This document shows, piece by piece, positions 10,401 through 20,685 of a stretch of 64,000 nucleotides of DNA. The first letter of the stretch is position 1. Every line of letters starts with the position of its first letter. The notes below the pieces were generated by a model. The model searched no databases, was not told where the DNA came from, and saw nothing but the letters and a program-made list of their open reading frames with translations. This stretch comes from an uncultured Verrucomicrobia subdivision 3 bacterium (lineage in GTDB: Bacteria; Verrucomicrobiota; Verrucomicrobiia; Limisphaerales; UBA11358): positions 59,885-123,884 of the forward strand of contig CAIQKM010000200.1 of NCBI GenBank assembly GCA_903872345.1, written 5' to 3'. The translations under genes were made by a program, and so were the position numbers.

Positions 10401-13400
10401 CCGTGGACGGTGAACACGCCGGTCACGATTCCGGCCACGGCGGGTTCCTATGTTCTGCGATTAACGGTTAATGACGGCGCGTTGTCGGCCACAAATAGTC
10501 TGACAATCAATGTGGTTTCCAATCTGGCGCCGGTGGTGGCCGCCGATGCAACGACGCACATCATTTATTGGCCCACGAACAGCACGACCCTGACCGGCAC
10601 AGCAACCGATGATGGCAATCCGCCGGGCAGTTCATTGGTTTATCACTGGACGCAAGTTAGCGGGCCGGCACCGGCGGTGATTAACAGCCCAGCCGCGCTT
10701 ACCTCGTCGGTCGGTTTTCCCGCGATCGGAATGTACGTTTTTCAACTCGCCGTTTCGGATACCGCCCTGACGAACACGGCCACGACTTTTGTAAATGTTT
10801 GGTCGCCGGGCACGCCGCAAATCAACGCCGGCAGCAGTCGCGTGGCCTGGTTGCCGAACGCGGTGGTCGGCCTGCAAGGATATTACAACGCCATCACTGG
10901 GGCGGTTTTGGTGGCTTGGTCCTGCCCGGCCGGTCCGGCTAATGTTTCTTTCGCGAACCCCAATTCGCCGGCCACGACCGCCACCTTTACCAACGCCGGC
11001 AAATATCGCCTTTGCCTGACGGTGACCAATAACGCCGGTTATTCCGGTCAAGGGTTTCTCGTCGTGGAAGTCTATGACGCGACCAACAACTTCGGTTACA
11101 CCGCGGCCACGTTGAACAATTATACCAATGACCTCGGCCTGACTTACAACTATACCGATCTGGCCTGGTCAAAGATCAAGCCGCCGCCGCCGAGTTACGT
11201 CCATCCGCGCATTTTGTTCAACCCGGAAGATATGCCGGACATTCGCGCACGGCTGACGAACACTTTGGCCGGCCCGATTGCGATGGGGAAAATTCGCACC
11301 AATGCCGGTTTGATCACGGCGCTCGGCTCAACGTGGCGCACGGCTTATGACGGTTTGGCGGCGGGAAGTCCCGGGGCGTTCAACGGGCTTTACAACAACT
11401 GGGCCAGCTTTGTCAATTCCCTGCGCGACGAGTGTTTTCGCTGCCTGATCGACAATGACACCAACGGCGGCGCGAAGGCGGGGGCGGCGCTTGCCACGCT
11501 GGCGGAATCCATGTATCGCACGCTGCCGGGCAATCTGGCGGTGGCCGCCCAATCAACCCAGGGCAACATTGACTGGCGGCCGTTGCAGGACACTGGCGTG
11601 GTGTATCGCGATTGCATCGGCTGGAGTTATGACTTTGCCTACAACTTCATGAACGCGACCCAGCAGGCTACCGTTCGCCGCACCCTGGCGCTGATGACCG
11701 CAAATATGTGGAATTTGGGGATGGACGCCTTGCCCGGTTTCAATGGGAACTGCTCCAATTGGATTCCGCTCACCGGTCAGACCCTGCTCGTGAATGGTCT
11801 GGCGATTGAAGGCGAAAACGGCGCGGATCCAAATCTGCTGCTCCGTTACCAGGCCCAATTTGACCGGATGTGCTCGGCTTTTGTTTTCACGGACGGCTGC
11901 ATCTATGAAGGCATGGGCAAAGGGTGGATCGGCACCCAGACGTTCTGGGAACTCGCACGGCGCGGCGACATGGCACTGGTAACGCCAAACGTCCGTAATC
12001 ACATCCGCCAATATTATCTGCACGCGATGGAGACGTTTGGCTACGGCTGGACTTGGGATGAAATGCTCGGCAGCAACAATCAAGGCGCCAAGTTGGATGA
12101 CGTAATCGTGGCGAAATACCTTTACCCGACCGATCCCTTGGTGGATTTCCAGTATCGGAATGCTTTTGGATCCAATTACACGAATGGCGTTCAGTCGGTA
12201 AGCAGCGGCAGCCCGATGTACCACGCTTTATTGCAAGCCATCTGCGCGTCGGATTACAACACCAATCTGACTTATAATCAGGCAATTGTGCAACAGGTTA
12301 ACACGAACGCCGCATTAAGTTGTCAATTCAACCAACGTGGCTTGATGATCACGCGCACCGATTGGACGACCAATGGCATCCGCCTGATGTTCCAACCGCG
12401 CAGCGAACCGGGCGGCCATTCCGAGGCCGACCGGAACATGTTCAATCTGGACGGCTTCGGCCGCATCCTGGTGCCGCAGTGCAATGGTTGGGCTGGCGTC
12501 AGCGATTTCTCGGACATCTCCTCCGTGCCGCGCATTGACAATGTCGGGCCCTCCACCATTTCCGCCACGTTCCTCGAATTCGGCGACACCGGCAACTACA
12601 CCTACGGCGTCGGCGACGCGGGCGACAGCTACAGCCTGCAAGAAGGCGGCAGCACCATGGTTTGGAGTGCCACCTACAATCAGAAGCTGCTGTATCCGCT
12701 TTCGCAAGGCTGGGCAACCCTGCCGGTGGGGATTTTGCCGAACTGGTATACTTCCCAATACTCCCCCGTTTACTGGCAGCCCAACACGCCCGTGCAACGC
12801 GCTTTCCGCACCACCGGCCTGGTGCGCGGCAGCACGCCGTATGTGCTCATCACCGACGACCTGCAAAAAGACGACTCCAGCCATGTCTATGACTGGCGCA
12901 TGATTTTGCCGACGGACCTTGCCGGCAATTATTCCATCAATGGCAACGACATTACTTTCACCTCGACCAATCCCGCCTGCAAAATGCTGGTGCGAGTGCT
13001 GACGACAAACTGGCAGGGCAGCTATGCGGTGACCACGCACTCCGGCCAGGTGGCGTTGAGTGCGCTCGTCACCAACATCGCGCCGGATTATAAGATGCTC
13101 ATCCTGCCCTATACCAACGCCGCCGCGCCGGTAACGACAATTTGGAGCAACAACGTCCTCACCGTGCAGATGGCCGACGGGCAGAAAGACCTGATTTACT
13201 ACACGAAATATGCCGATGGTCGCACCCGCGTTAATCCTTATCGCGTCGCCGGTGTTGGCATGGTCTTGGCCGCGCCGACGAATCTGACCGTCACCGGCGG
13301 AGTGGCTTCGGCGGCACTGCGCTGGAATGGCGTGACCGGAGCGACCGGTTACAACGTCCGCAGTTCGCTGACCAGGGGCGGACCTTATTCCTTGGTGATC

Positions 13401-15869
13401 ACCAATGTCAGCGGCACGAATTACGGCAACACCAACCTCGTCAGCGGCACGACCTACTACTTTGCCGTGACCGCCCTGAATACCAATGGCGAGAGCATGA
13501 ATTCACCGGAAGCCAGCGCGTTGCCCACGGGGGCGCCGCCGGTGCCGACCGGTCTTGGTGCGAACCCTGATAACGCAGTGGTTCATCTCGGCTGGACCGC
13601 CTCCGCCGGCGCCTCTGGTTACAACGTCCTCCGCTCACTGACCATGGGAGGTGGCTATGTCACCATGGCGACCAATTGGCCGGCGACGAGTTATAACGAC
13701 ACTGGATTAATTAACAGCACGACCTATTTCTACGTCGTGCAATCGGTCAACGCACTTGGCCACAGCGCCAGTTCGGCGGAAATTAGCACGGTGCCAAATG
13801 TCCATGTCGCCGCCTCACTCGTTTGGCAAGGCAGCGCGCTGGCAAACAACTGGGACAGGCAAAATCCAGCCAATCAAGACTGGTTGAGCGGCGCGGTGAA
13901 TGTGACTTTCTGGGACGGCGATTCCGTGACGTTTAACGACAGCGGTTATGCCTCTACGCCGGTGACGATACTTACCAGCGTGGCGCCCGGCGGCGTGGTG
14001 GAAGTCAACAACAGCGGCACATACACTTTCAGCGGGCCCGGCAAGATCACCGGCAGTTGCGGGCTGCAAAAGGACGGTTCCGGAACGCTGGCATTCTTGA
14101 ATTACAACGATTACACCGGCACGAATTTCTTCAATGGCGGCACGGTTCAAGTCGGCAATGGCGGCGCAGCTTTCCCGCTGGGCGGCATCAGCAGCGTGGT
14201 CGTGAGCAATGCGGTGCTTACCTTTAACACTGCCACCACTTTGACCAATGGCAGCGTGGACGCCCGGGTGGGCACCGTGAAAAACATCAACACCACCGGC
14301 GTGATCACATTATACCAGGCTCCCGGCGCGCGAACCATTAACACGATCAGCGGCGTGAGCGGCGCTACCATGGTGCTGTCGGGCGACGCGAATGCCTATA
14401 CAATTATCTCCAATACCTTTAGCACCGGCGGCATGAAGATCGTCATTGCCGGCGGCACCTGGCAAATGCTCGGCGGGGGCACGGTATTCGCCGGAAATGC
14501 GGAGTTCGATGGCGGTGTGTTCTCGCTGACAAACAGCGGGCAGAATTTTTACTTCAATCAGAACGGCCAATCGTTGACCATTCACGGCGGCACGATCATC
14601 TCCGCCAATTCATACGGGCTGCGCCTGGGTAGCACGTTTGGTGCGGCCAGCGGCGGGGGCACCTTCACCGGCCTACAGGACGGCGGTTTAATTTCAATGC
14701 GCAACACTCAAATGGAGTTAGGCAACACCAGTGGATCGAACACGGTTTATTTGCTCTCGGGCGGCGCCATCAGTTCGCAACCCGGCGTTGGTTTCTACCT
14801 TGGCGCTGATACTGTGGGCGTCGGGAGCGCCATTTTTACTTTGACCAACACGGGCAAGCTGGCCATCGGCGGCACGGTCAAGGGTACGCAAACCAATGCA
14901 CGGCAGGTACTGGCTTTCAACGGCGGCACATTGGCGTGCGGCACCATTGATGCCACCAATCTCCGGGATGCCACCAACAGTTCCAACGGTCGCTTGGTGA
15001 ACTGGGGCGGTATTTTGGCCCCGGGCGATATTGGCACGCCGGGCAAGACGGCCATCACCGGCAACTATGCCGTGTCGAACACTGCGTCAGTGTTGGCAGT
15101 TGACCTGGGCGGCACGACGCAGGCTAACGCATTTACCAATGCGATGAATAATTATGATTTCCTTTCCATCAGCGGCACGGCGGCTTTAAGGGGTGCGTTG
15201 AATGTAAATCTGATCAACAACTTTGTTCCGGTCGCAAACAGCAGTTTCACCATCCTCACCGCCGGTGGCGGTCTGAGCGGCGCGTTCACCAAACTGGTGA
15301 ATAACCGCGTGCCAGTGGCGAATTATGCCGGCGGCAGTTTTATGGTTGTAACCACGGCAACGAGCGTGGTGCTGACAAACTTTCAGGTGCTACTGGCAAA
15401 CTTTACCGCGAGCGTGACCAATGGCGTAACGCCATTGCTGGTGAATTTCACCGACTACTCGCTCGGCAGCTTCACGAACCGCAGTTGGAATTTCGGTGAC
15501 GGTTTCACGACCAACACGGTGACGACCAACGTGACGCACGCATTCATTTCCGCCGGCACGAACCTTGTAACGCTCAGCGTGAGTGGAACGCTCGGAACCA
15601 ACACGGCCAGCCTGGCGGTGGTCGTCGGGGCGGGTCAGTCGCCGGCCCTCGGAGGAATTCAAATCGGCGGTGGCCAACTTGTCATCACCGGCACCAATGG
15701 AGTGGCCGGGGCAATTTATTTTGTGCTCGCAACCACGAATCTCGCCCTGCCCGCCAGCAATTGGATGATCATCGCCACCAATCAATTTGGCGGTGACGGC
15801 AGTGTGAATTTCACCAATCCGCTTAACCCGGTTATGCCGCAGACCTATTATCGTCTGCGGCTGCCCTGA
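7473..15869 (+). CDS. giant secreted multimodular heparinase II/III-like protein with autotransporter-type beta-strand repeats
   Basis: This 2,798-residue protein starts at ATG 7473, which gives a signal peptide of about 31 residues; in-frame ATG 7353 lies inside the pseudopilin gene. Modules in order are: beta-strand repeat region (about 33-490), Ig-like domain (495-575), LamG-like domain (585-806), Ig/PKD-like sandwiches (830-1205), heparinase II/III-type lyase fold (about 1230-1930), two FN3 domains (1933-2109), a second beta-strand repeat region (2113-2640), a PKD domain with NFGDG (2640-2720), and a conserved tail ending YYRLRLP. In the lyase part, DGCIYEGMGKG (Y1478) and EPGGHSEADRN (H1649) are candidate catalytic stretches shared with the next gene. 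It probably cleaves uronic acid-containing polysaccharide outside the cell. The substrate is not predictable. Confidence 0.82.
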   Translation: MIRKFIQFCALAGSMGRLIGVGIIFTMEGRAATYTKAETTTMNAAADWQSNGVSGLPGAGDAGLLDATLSAGKAATLALGGNVSIGGLIFTNSLNGPVIIGTGNTLTLNTNGLDVSSANQSVAINCAVTVGTDQTWLAGSNNLIIGGAIFGASGRTLTLGGNAISSSTISNTLGASGLLMKITNGNWTFMGDGAYAVNLELDGGTMLFPNRNVYLNNSGQKLTIHGGAWLNQNYYGLRLGSTFGANSGGGNFTGVQDGGRLQLSTSSLELGNNSSGFTVSYTLSGGTFATVNNNVNIGSGTSGSTTTFTLTNTGKLLINGTLAGAQGAGARQILALNGGTFVVKTVNATQLSGAASPTVQGTLFNPGTTVAPGDVGTAGVINIIGNYTQTNSGVLAVDLGGTSQATGFQSGGSGYDVLVVSGTATLGGTLAVTISTNFIPLYGDIYYVVGAGNILGAFTNAAFGSRVTTTGGEGSFLVTTDGRNVILSQFTPAVWPGAPVINISPANITTNQGGATVFTANVTSAMACRYQWRFNGASIGGATGSALTVYNQPQNAGTYDVVVVNPGGTAVANPVTLTVTPAWENPAALIYHMDQTPVAGAGAITEATAQTAGTMVGAMLPAVVPGATGLTGNAWDFSAASAYLSVAPNPAVPSLGDYNQTFGLSFSFWVKMTNNVNNASVCALNGLFKIYGNGNGLTYNAGGDLLFNPLFSYATAALADTNWHHVVFTTDFRNNSGAYYLDGVYQAGIAVNTTLATNLTPNLTAALNIGADANGGNQWKGGLDEFAIYTKSLSAAEVTQLYQSTGINANAGTTNYCALANPAPTVSAGATRILLWTNGASFVTTAINALASDFNGGVTCSWSNRSTPAGASVNYGSTAAANTTVTLSTQGTYVLRCTVTDGGGLTDYDELTLIVASNQPPSIGVCQASQTTLVNTNPTTINLSAVVLDDGLPLPPGIITPLWTQVSGPAAVSFLTPWTVNTPVTIPATAGSYVLRLTVNDGALSATNSLTINVVSNLAPVVAADATTHIIYWPTNSTTLTGTATDDGNPPGSSLVYHWTQVSGPAPAVINSPAALTSSVGFPAIGMYVFQLAVSDTALTNTATTFVNVWSPGTPQINAGSSRVAWLPNAVVGLQGYYNAITGAVLVAWSCPAGPANVSFANPNSPATTATFTNAGKYRLCLTVTNNAGYSGQGFLVVEVYDATNNFGYTAATLNNYTNDLGLTYNYTDLAWSKIKPPPPSYVHPRILFNPEDMPDIRARLTNTLAGPIAMGKIRTNAGLITALGSTWRTAYDGLAAGSPGAFNGLYNNWASFVNSLRDECFRCLIDNDTNGGAKAGAALATLAESMYRTLPGNLAVAAQSTQGNIDWRPLQDTGVVYRDCIGWSYDFAYNFMNATQQATVRRTLALMTANMWNLGMDALPGFNGNCSNWIPLTGQTLLVNGLAIEGENGADPNLLLRYQAQFDRMCSAFVFTDGCIYEGMGKGWIGTQTFWELARRGDMALVTPNVRNHIRQYYLHAMETFGYGWTWDEMLGSNNQGAKLDDVIVAKYLYPTDPLVDFQYRNAFGSNYTNGVQSVSSGSPMYHALLQAICASDYNTNLTYNQAIVQQVNTNAALSCQFNQRGLMITRTDWTTNGIRLMFQPRSEPGGHSEADRNMFNLDGFGRILVPQCNGWAGVSDFSDISSVPRIDNVGPSTISATFLEFGDTGNYTYGVGDAGDSYSLQEGGSTMVWSATYNQKLLYPLSQGWATLPVGILPNWYTSQYSPVYWQPNTPVQRAFRTTGLVRGSTPYVLITDDLQKDDSSHVYDWRMILPTDLAGNYSINGNDITFTSTNPACKMLVRVLTTNWQGSYAVTTHSGQVALSALVTNIAPDYKMLILPYTNAAAPVTTIWSNNVLTVQMADGQKDLIYYTKYADGRTRVNPYRVAGVGMVLAAPTNLTVTGGVASAALRWNGVTGATGYNVRSSLTRGGPYSLVITNVSGTNYGNTNLVSGTTYYFAVTALNTNGESMNSPEASALPTGAPPVPTGLGANPDNAVVHLGWTASAGASGYNVLRSLTMGGGYVTMATNWPATSYNDTGLINSTTYFYVVQSVNALGHSASSAEISTVPNVHVAASLVWQGSALANNWDRQNPANQDWLSGAVNVTFWDGDSVTFNDSGYASTPVTILTSVAPGGVVEVNNSGTYTFSGPGKITGSCGLQKDGSGTLAFLNYNDYTGTNFFNGGTVQVGNGGAAFPLGGISSVVVSNAVLTFNTATTLTNGSVDARVGTVKNINTTGVITLYQAPGARTINTISGVSGATMVLSGDANAYTIISNTFSTGGMKIVIAGGTWQMLGGGTVFAGNAEFDGGVFSLTNSGQNFYFNQNGQSLTIHGGTIISANSYGLRLGSTFGAASGGGTFTGLQDGGLISMRNTQMELGNTSGSNTVYLLSGGAISSQPGVGFYLGADTVGVGSAIFTLTNTGKLAIGGTVKGTQTNARQVLAFNGGTLACGTIDATNLRDATNSSNGRLVNWGGILAPGDIGTPGKTAITGNYAVSNTASVLAVDLGGTTQANAFTNAMNNYDFLSISGTAALRGALNVNLINNFVPVANSSFTILTAGGGLSGAFTKLVNNRVPVANYAGGSFMVVTTATSVVLTNFQVLLANFTASVTNGVTPLLVNFTDYSLGSFTNRSWNFGDGFTTNTVTTNVTHAFISAGTNLVTLSVSGTLGTNTASLAVVVGAGQSPALGGIQIGGGQLVITGTNGVAGAIYFVLATTNLALPASNWMIIATNQFGGDGSVNFTNPLNPVMPQTYYRLRLP

Positions 15870-15930
15870 TTAAATAACCGCAACGGAGACATGTGATCTC
15901 TGGATAATCATTCAGGTCAGAAACATTTTT

Positions 15931-18900
15931 ATGGTTCCCAATACTTTCATGTTCGGAAAATCAAAGATCAGGCGAGGCCACTGGTTTCAAAGGTGCCAGT
16001 TGTTTCTGTTGCTGGGAGTGAGCTCGTTTCAAGCCAAAGCCGCGCCCGCCATCCTTTTTCAAATGGATCAGACGCCGATGACTGGCAGTCTCGCCATCAC
16101 CAACGCGGCGACGACCAACACCGCGTTCTGGGGGACGGTAAGCGGGTCGGGCGGGCTGCCTGCGGTGATTGCCGGGGCGACGAATTCCAGCGGCAACGCC
16201 TGGCAGTTTTTCGCTGCCGGACAAAAACTGGGCGTCGGGCCGAACGCGGCGACGCTGAACTTGGGCAACATCAGCACCACCGTCGGCTTGTCGGTGGCAT
16301 TCTGGTGCAAATATCAAAACCTGACGGCTGACAACTGGGTGCGTTTATGCGGGCTTGGCGGCAGTGGCGAATGTTTCGATTTTGCGATTCAAAATGCTTC
16401 CGCCGGGGTGGGTTTGGGGCAGATTTTGTTCACCGCCGGTTACCAGGATGCCAATGGCAGTCGCTGGATCAGCGCCCAGCCAAGCGTGGCGGTGTTTGAT
16501 GGAAACTGGCACCACGTTGTCGGGACGGTGGACTTCCGCCGCACGAACAATAACGCCATCGTTTACATTGACGGCAAGGCGCAGAAGACCATCACTTCCA
16601 GTGCGCTGACCGGCAACCTGACGAACAATGGCACGCTGTACATCGGCGCGCGTGGCAATGGCGGCACGTGGAACGGCGCGCTGGACCAGTTCAGCGTTTA
16701 CACCAATGCGCTGCAAGCAACCGAGGTGGCGCAACTTTTCTCGCTGGGCGCGCCGACGAATTACGCGCCCATTGTGGCAGTCAGCCCGAACTCGGCGACC
16801 TTGGAATGGACAAATGGAGCCGCCAGCGTCGCGCTGCCGGTCAGCGCGGCCATCACCGATGACGGCCTGCCCAATCCGCCGGGGCGCGTGACGAATCTCT
16901 GGACCAAATCTAGCGGGCTTTACAATGTCAGCTTCAGCAATCCGACCAATGCCAGCAATATTGCCACGTTCACGAATGTGGGAACTTACATTTTGCGCTG
17001 CACGGCGAGCGATGCCAAGTTGAGCGATTACGACGAAGTTACCGTCCTGGTCGCCAGCAACAACCCGCCGAAAATCTGGACGGCCGGCACCAGCCCGGCA
17101 CTGACTCTCAATACCAATCCCACCACCGTTGTGTTGAGTGCCTACGCCACGGATGACGGTCTGCCTAACCCGCCCGGGATAACCACCAACCTGTGGTCGC
17201 TGATCAGCGGCCCGGCGGGTGTCACTTTTGCCAACCCGACCAATCTGAACACTTCGGTGACCATCCCGACGAATCTGGGCACTTACAATTTGCAACTGCT
17301 CGTCAGCGACACTTCCAAGTCCGTCACCACGAACGTTTCGGTCACGGTAACCAGCAATCTTCCGCCCGGCATTGGCATCGCGGTGGATTCGCCGACGCTC
17401 ATCGTGCCGACCAACTGGACGATACTGCGCGCCACCGTCACCGACGATGGCCGCCCGAACCCGCCGGGGCGCATCACCAACCTTTGGTCGCAAGTAAGCG
17501 GGCCGGGCCCGGCGACTTTTGGTTCACTTACCAATGCGGCCACCACGGTTTCAAATTTGGTCGTCGGCCAGTATGTTTTTCGGCTGATCGCGTCCGACGG
17601 CCAGTTATATAGTACGAACACCACTTGGGTGAATGTCTGGTCGCCGGGTGCGCCGCTCGTGCTGGCGGGCAGCAGCCGCACGCTCTGGCTGCCCAACGCC
17701 TCGCTCACGCTCAACGGCAGTTACACCAACACCACCGGCGGCGTGTCCCTCGGCTGGTCGCTCGCGCAGGGGCCGGGCGGCGTGAGTTTCGGCAGTCCGA
17801 ATTCGCTGACGACCACGGCGACGTTCACCAACGCCGGCGTGTTTGTGGTTAATCTGTCGGTGACCAACGGCGTTTACATCAACGACGATTCGCTCGTGGT
17901 GCAAGTCTGGCCGGCGGCGACCAACTTCAGTTATTTGGCGGCGCAACTTTACAACTTTACCAACGACGAAACTGTCACTTACGATTTCAGCGGGCTGAAC
18001 TGGAACGCCATCAAGCCGCCGCCGCCGGCGTATACTCATCCGCGCCTGTTGCTAAACCCGGAAGATTTGCCTGACCTCCGCGCGCGGTTGACGACGACCA
18101 CCTCCGTCGGGCCGGTGCTGATGAACACCATTCGCACGAGTCTTACGAACAATTTGTTTTTGCCGACCGGCCAGTTTTACGCCGCCTACAACGACCTCGC
18201 CGTAGGCGTCACAACTTCGTTCGACACCCTCGTCAACCGGCAATATCTGGTCGGCCTGCTGGCGTACGAAAGTTTCCGCTGCCTGATTGACAGCGACGCC
18301 GCCGGCGGCGCCAAGGTGAGCGCGGCCCTGACGACGCTGGCAAACGAGGAGAGCGCAGCCATGAACGCCAGTCCCAGCACCGATTGGCGGAACGTGAACA
18401 GCGGTTTGATTTACTACGAATTCATGGGGCTGGCCTACGATTTTGCCTACAACTTCATGACACCGGCGCAGCAGCAGACCTGCCGGCAAATGCTCGCCAC
18501 CGCCACGGCGAATCAGTGGAGCATCGGCATGGATGCGTTGCCGGCGATGATGGCGAATTGCAGCAACTGGATCAATAACAACGCGCTTTATCTGCTGCTC
18601 GACGCGCTGGCCATTGAAGGCGAAACCGGTTACGACCCGAACTGCCTGCCGCGTTTGCAAGCGGCTTACGACCGCTTTTTCAGCGTCGGCTGCCATCCCG
18701 ACGGCGCGCTGTACGAGGGCATGGGCAAAGGCTCGATTTACGGCGAAACGCTGATTTTGCTGGGCAAACGCGGCATCCTGACCGGCGCCACCACCGCCGC
18801 AAAAAACCACATCCGCCAGTTTTATCTTCAATGCCTCGAAACGACCGGTTATGGTTTTACCTGGGACGAAGTGATTGGCGGCAGTTTTGGCAATGCAAAA

Positions 18901-20649
18901 TACGCGGACATTCCCGCAATGAAATGGCTTTATCCACACGACCCGCTGATTGATTTCATGCAGCGCAACGACTACGGCCAGCCGAACTATCTGGCCAGTG
19001 GCGACCTGAACGGCATCAATCTCGGTTTTATTCCCGACACCCCGGTGCCGCTCATGCGCGCCCTTTTCGCCCAGGATTTCAACACCAACCTGAACTTCGG
19101 GCAGGCGCTGGCGCAGCAGGTGGCCACCAATGCGCCCTTGAGTTGTCTGTTCAACTTGCACGGACTCATGGTCACGCGCAGTGATTGGACGACCAACGCA
19201 CTGCGGTTGATGTTCCAGCCGCGCTGCGAGCCCGGCGGCCACTCGATTCCCGACCGGAACTTTTTCACCCTTTCCGCGCTCGGCCGCATCTGGACGCCGC
19301 TGGATGTATATGGCTCGGGCGGGGCGCAACTGCCCGGCGACCCTTCGCTGTCGGCCTCGGTAATGCGGATTGATAATATCGGCCCCACCATCACCCCGGC
19401 GGCGGTGGTGGATTATGAAGACACGCCGAATTTCACCTTCGGCGCGGGCGATGCGCATGATTCCTACAGCTATCTGACCACCACGACGACCACGACCGTG
19501 AATGGCGGGCCGGTCAACTACACCTACAACCAGAAACTTTTTTACACCAACGCGCTGCCGTGGTTCAACCTGCCATGGGGCCAGTTGCCCGAATGGTACA
19601 CCTCCTCCGCGACAAGCCCCAACACCGGATCCGTGCAGCGTTATTGGACGAACTGGCTCCCGGTGCTCAAGGCATTCCGTTCGGCCGGCGTCGTCCGCGG
19701 CAGCACGCCGTATGCGCTTATCGTGGACGATATGCAGAAGGACAATGCCAGTCATGCCTACGACTGGCGCATGATGCTTGCGAATGATTTGTCCAACGCC
19801 ACCTTCACCGCCAGCGGCAACGACTGTGTCATCCAGCCGCCGGCTGGCAGCGCGCGGCTGCTTGTGCGCGTTCTTAGATCGTCCGGTCCGGTTAGTTTTG
19901 TCTCGACCAATAATTTTTACGGCTGGCCCGCGCTGGACATTCTCAACACGGGCGTTGCGCCGGATTTCAAAATTCTGCTGCTGCCGTTCACCAATGCCAC
20001 CGCGCCGGCCACGACGACCTGGACCAACCAGCTTTTGACTGTGACGATGAGCGACGGTCAGATCGACCATGTTTATTTCACCACCAACGCCGACGGCCGC
20101 ACGCGGCTGGCGCAATACCGCATCGCCGGTCCGGGCGCAGTGGCGGCGATTCCCAGCCTCACCGCGACGGCGGGCGTCGCGCAAATCACCCTGAACTGGA
20201 TCGCCTCCCCGGGCGCAACGGGTTATAATTTGAAGATGTCTACCAACGGCGGCGGAAATTATTCGGTCATCGCCGGTGATTTTCCCGGCACGACTTTCAT
20301 CCACGCCGGTCTGCTGGCTGGGACAAATTATTTATACATTGTGACCGCGCTGAACCCCAACGGCGAGAGCGAGGCCTCGGCGCCCGCTGGCGCCGTGCCC
20401 CTGGCCGGATCGTCGGCACCGCCGGTCATCAGTGGGATTCGGATCATCGGCGGCAGCCTCGTCATCACCGGCACCAACGGGACTCCGGGGGCGAGTTATC
20501 TTGTGCTGACAACGACAAATCTGGCCGCTCCGCCGGCGAACTGGACAATTCTTACAACCAATCAGTATGGTCCCGGCGGCGGCGTGAACTGGACCAATCC
20601 GCTCAATCCGAATTTTCCGCAAACCTATTATCGGTTGCGACTGCCGTAG
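15931..20649 (+). CDS. secreted multimodular heparinase II/III-like protein (LamG, Ig-like, FN3)
   Basis: This 1,572-residue paralogue of the preceding protein lacks the beta-strand repeat regions. A signal peptide covers about residues 1-33 (ATG 15931; ATG 15949 is a possible alternative). A LamG-like domain (about 30-275) contains WHHVVGTVDF and LDQFSVYTNAL. Four Ig/PKD-like sandwiches follow (280-667), then the lyase-like region (about 690-1405) with DGALYEGMGKG (Y928) and EPGGHSIPDRN (H1104), one FN3 domain (1410-1490), and the shared tail ending in PQTYYRLRLP. The same order of conserved stretches as in its neighbour points to tandem duplication. Expected role: extracellular polysaccharide lyase. 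It starts 61 bases after the previous stop. Confidence 0.82.
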   Translation: MVPNTFMFGKSKIRRGHWFQRCQLFLLLGVSSFQAKAAPAILFQMDQTPMTGSLAITNAATTNTAFWGTVSGSGGLPAVIAGATNSSGNAWQFFAAGQKLGVGPNAATLNLGNISTTVGLSVAFWCKYQNLTADNWVRLCGLGGSGECFDFAIQNASAGVGLGQILFTAGYQDANGSRWISAQPSVAVFDGNWHHVVGTVDFRRTNNNAIVYIDGKAQKTITSSALTGNLTNNGTLYIGARGNGGTWNGALDQFSVYTNALQATEVAQLFSLGAPTNYAPIVAVSPNSATLEWTNGAASVALPVSAAITDDGLPNPPGRVTNLWTKSSGLYNVSFSNPTNASNIATFTNVGTYILRCTASDAKLSDYDEVTVLVASNNPPKIWTAGTSPALTLNTNPTTVVLSAYATDDGLPNPPGITTNLWSLISGPAGVTFANPTNLNTSVTIPTNLGTYNLQLLVSDTSKSVTTNVSVTVTSNLPPGIGIAVDSPTLIVPTNWTILRATVTDDGRPNPPGRITNLWSQVSGPGPATFGSLTNAATTVSNLVVGQYVFRLIASDGQLYSTNTTWVNVWSPGAPLVLAGSSRTLWLPNASLTLNGSYTNTTGGVSLGWSLAQGPGGVSFGSPNSLTTTATFTNAGVFVVNLSVTNGVYINDDSLVVQVWPAATNFSYLAAQLYNFTNDETVTYDFSGLNWNAIKPPPPAYTHPRLLLNPEDLPDLRARLTTTTSVGPVLMNTIRTSLTNNLFLPTGQFYAAYNDLAVGVTTSFDTLVNRQYLVGLLAYESFRCLIDSDAAGGAKVSAALTTLANEESAAMNASPSTDWRNVNSGLIYYEFMGLAYDFAYNFMTPAQQQTCRQMLATATANQWSIGMDALPAMMANCSNWINNNALYLLLDALAIEGETGYDPNCLPRLQAAYDRFFSVGCHPDGALYEGMGKGSIYGETLILLGKRGILTGATTAAKNHIRQFYLQCLETTGYGFTWDEVIGGSFGNAKYADIPAMKWLYPHDPLIDFMQRNDYGQPNYLASGDLNGINLGFIPDTPVPLMRALFAQDFNTNLNFGQALAQQVATNAPLSCLFNLHGLMVTRSDWTTNALRLMFQPRCEPGGHSIPDRNFFTLSALGRIWTPLDVYGSGGAQLPGDPSLSASVMRIDNIGPTITPAAVVDYEDTPNFTFGAGDAHDSYSYLTTTTTTTVNGGPVNYTYNQKLFYTNALPWFNLPWGQLPEWYTSSATSPNTGSVQRYWTNWLPVLKAFRSAGVVRGSTPYALIVDDMQKDNASHAYDWRMMLANDLSNATFTASGNDCVIQPPAGSARLLVRVLRSSGPVSFVSTNNFYGWPALDILNTGVAPDFKILLLPFTNATAPATTTWTNQLLTVTMSDGQIDHVYFTTNADGRTRLAQYRIAGPGAVAAIPSLTATAGVAQITLNWIASPGATGYNLKMSTNGGGNYSVIAGDFPGTTFIHAGLLAGTNYLYIVTALNPNGESEASAPAGAVPLAGSSAPPVISGIRIIGGSLVITGTNGTPGASYLVLTTTNLAAPPANWTILTTNQYGPGGGVNWTNPLNPNFPQTYYRLRLP

Positions 20650-20685
20650 GCGGATGAACATTTCAAACTCTTTATTGATTAGACC

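Noticed and set aside
18052..20304. 750-codon minus-strand frame opposite the second lyase-like gene
   Set aside because: Antisense to a protein with clear LamG, lyase and FN3 modules; the translation is rich in Arg and His and has no domain pattern.
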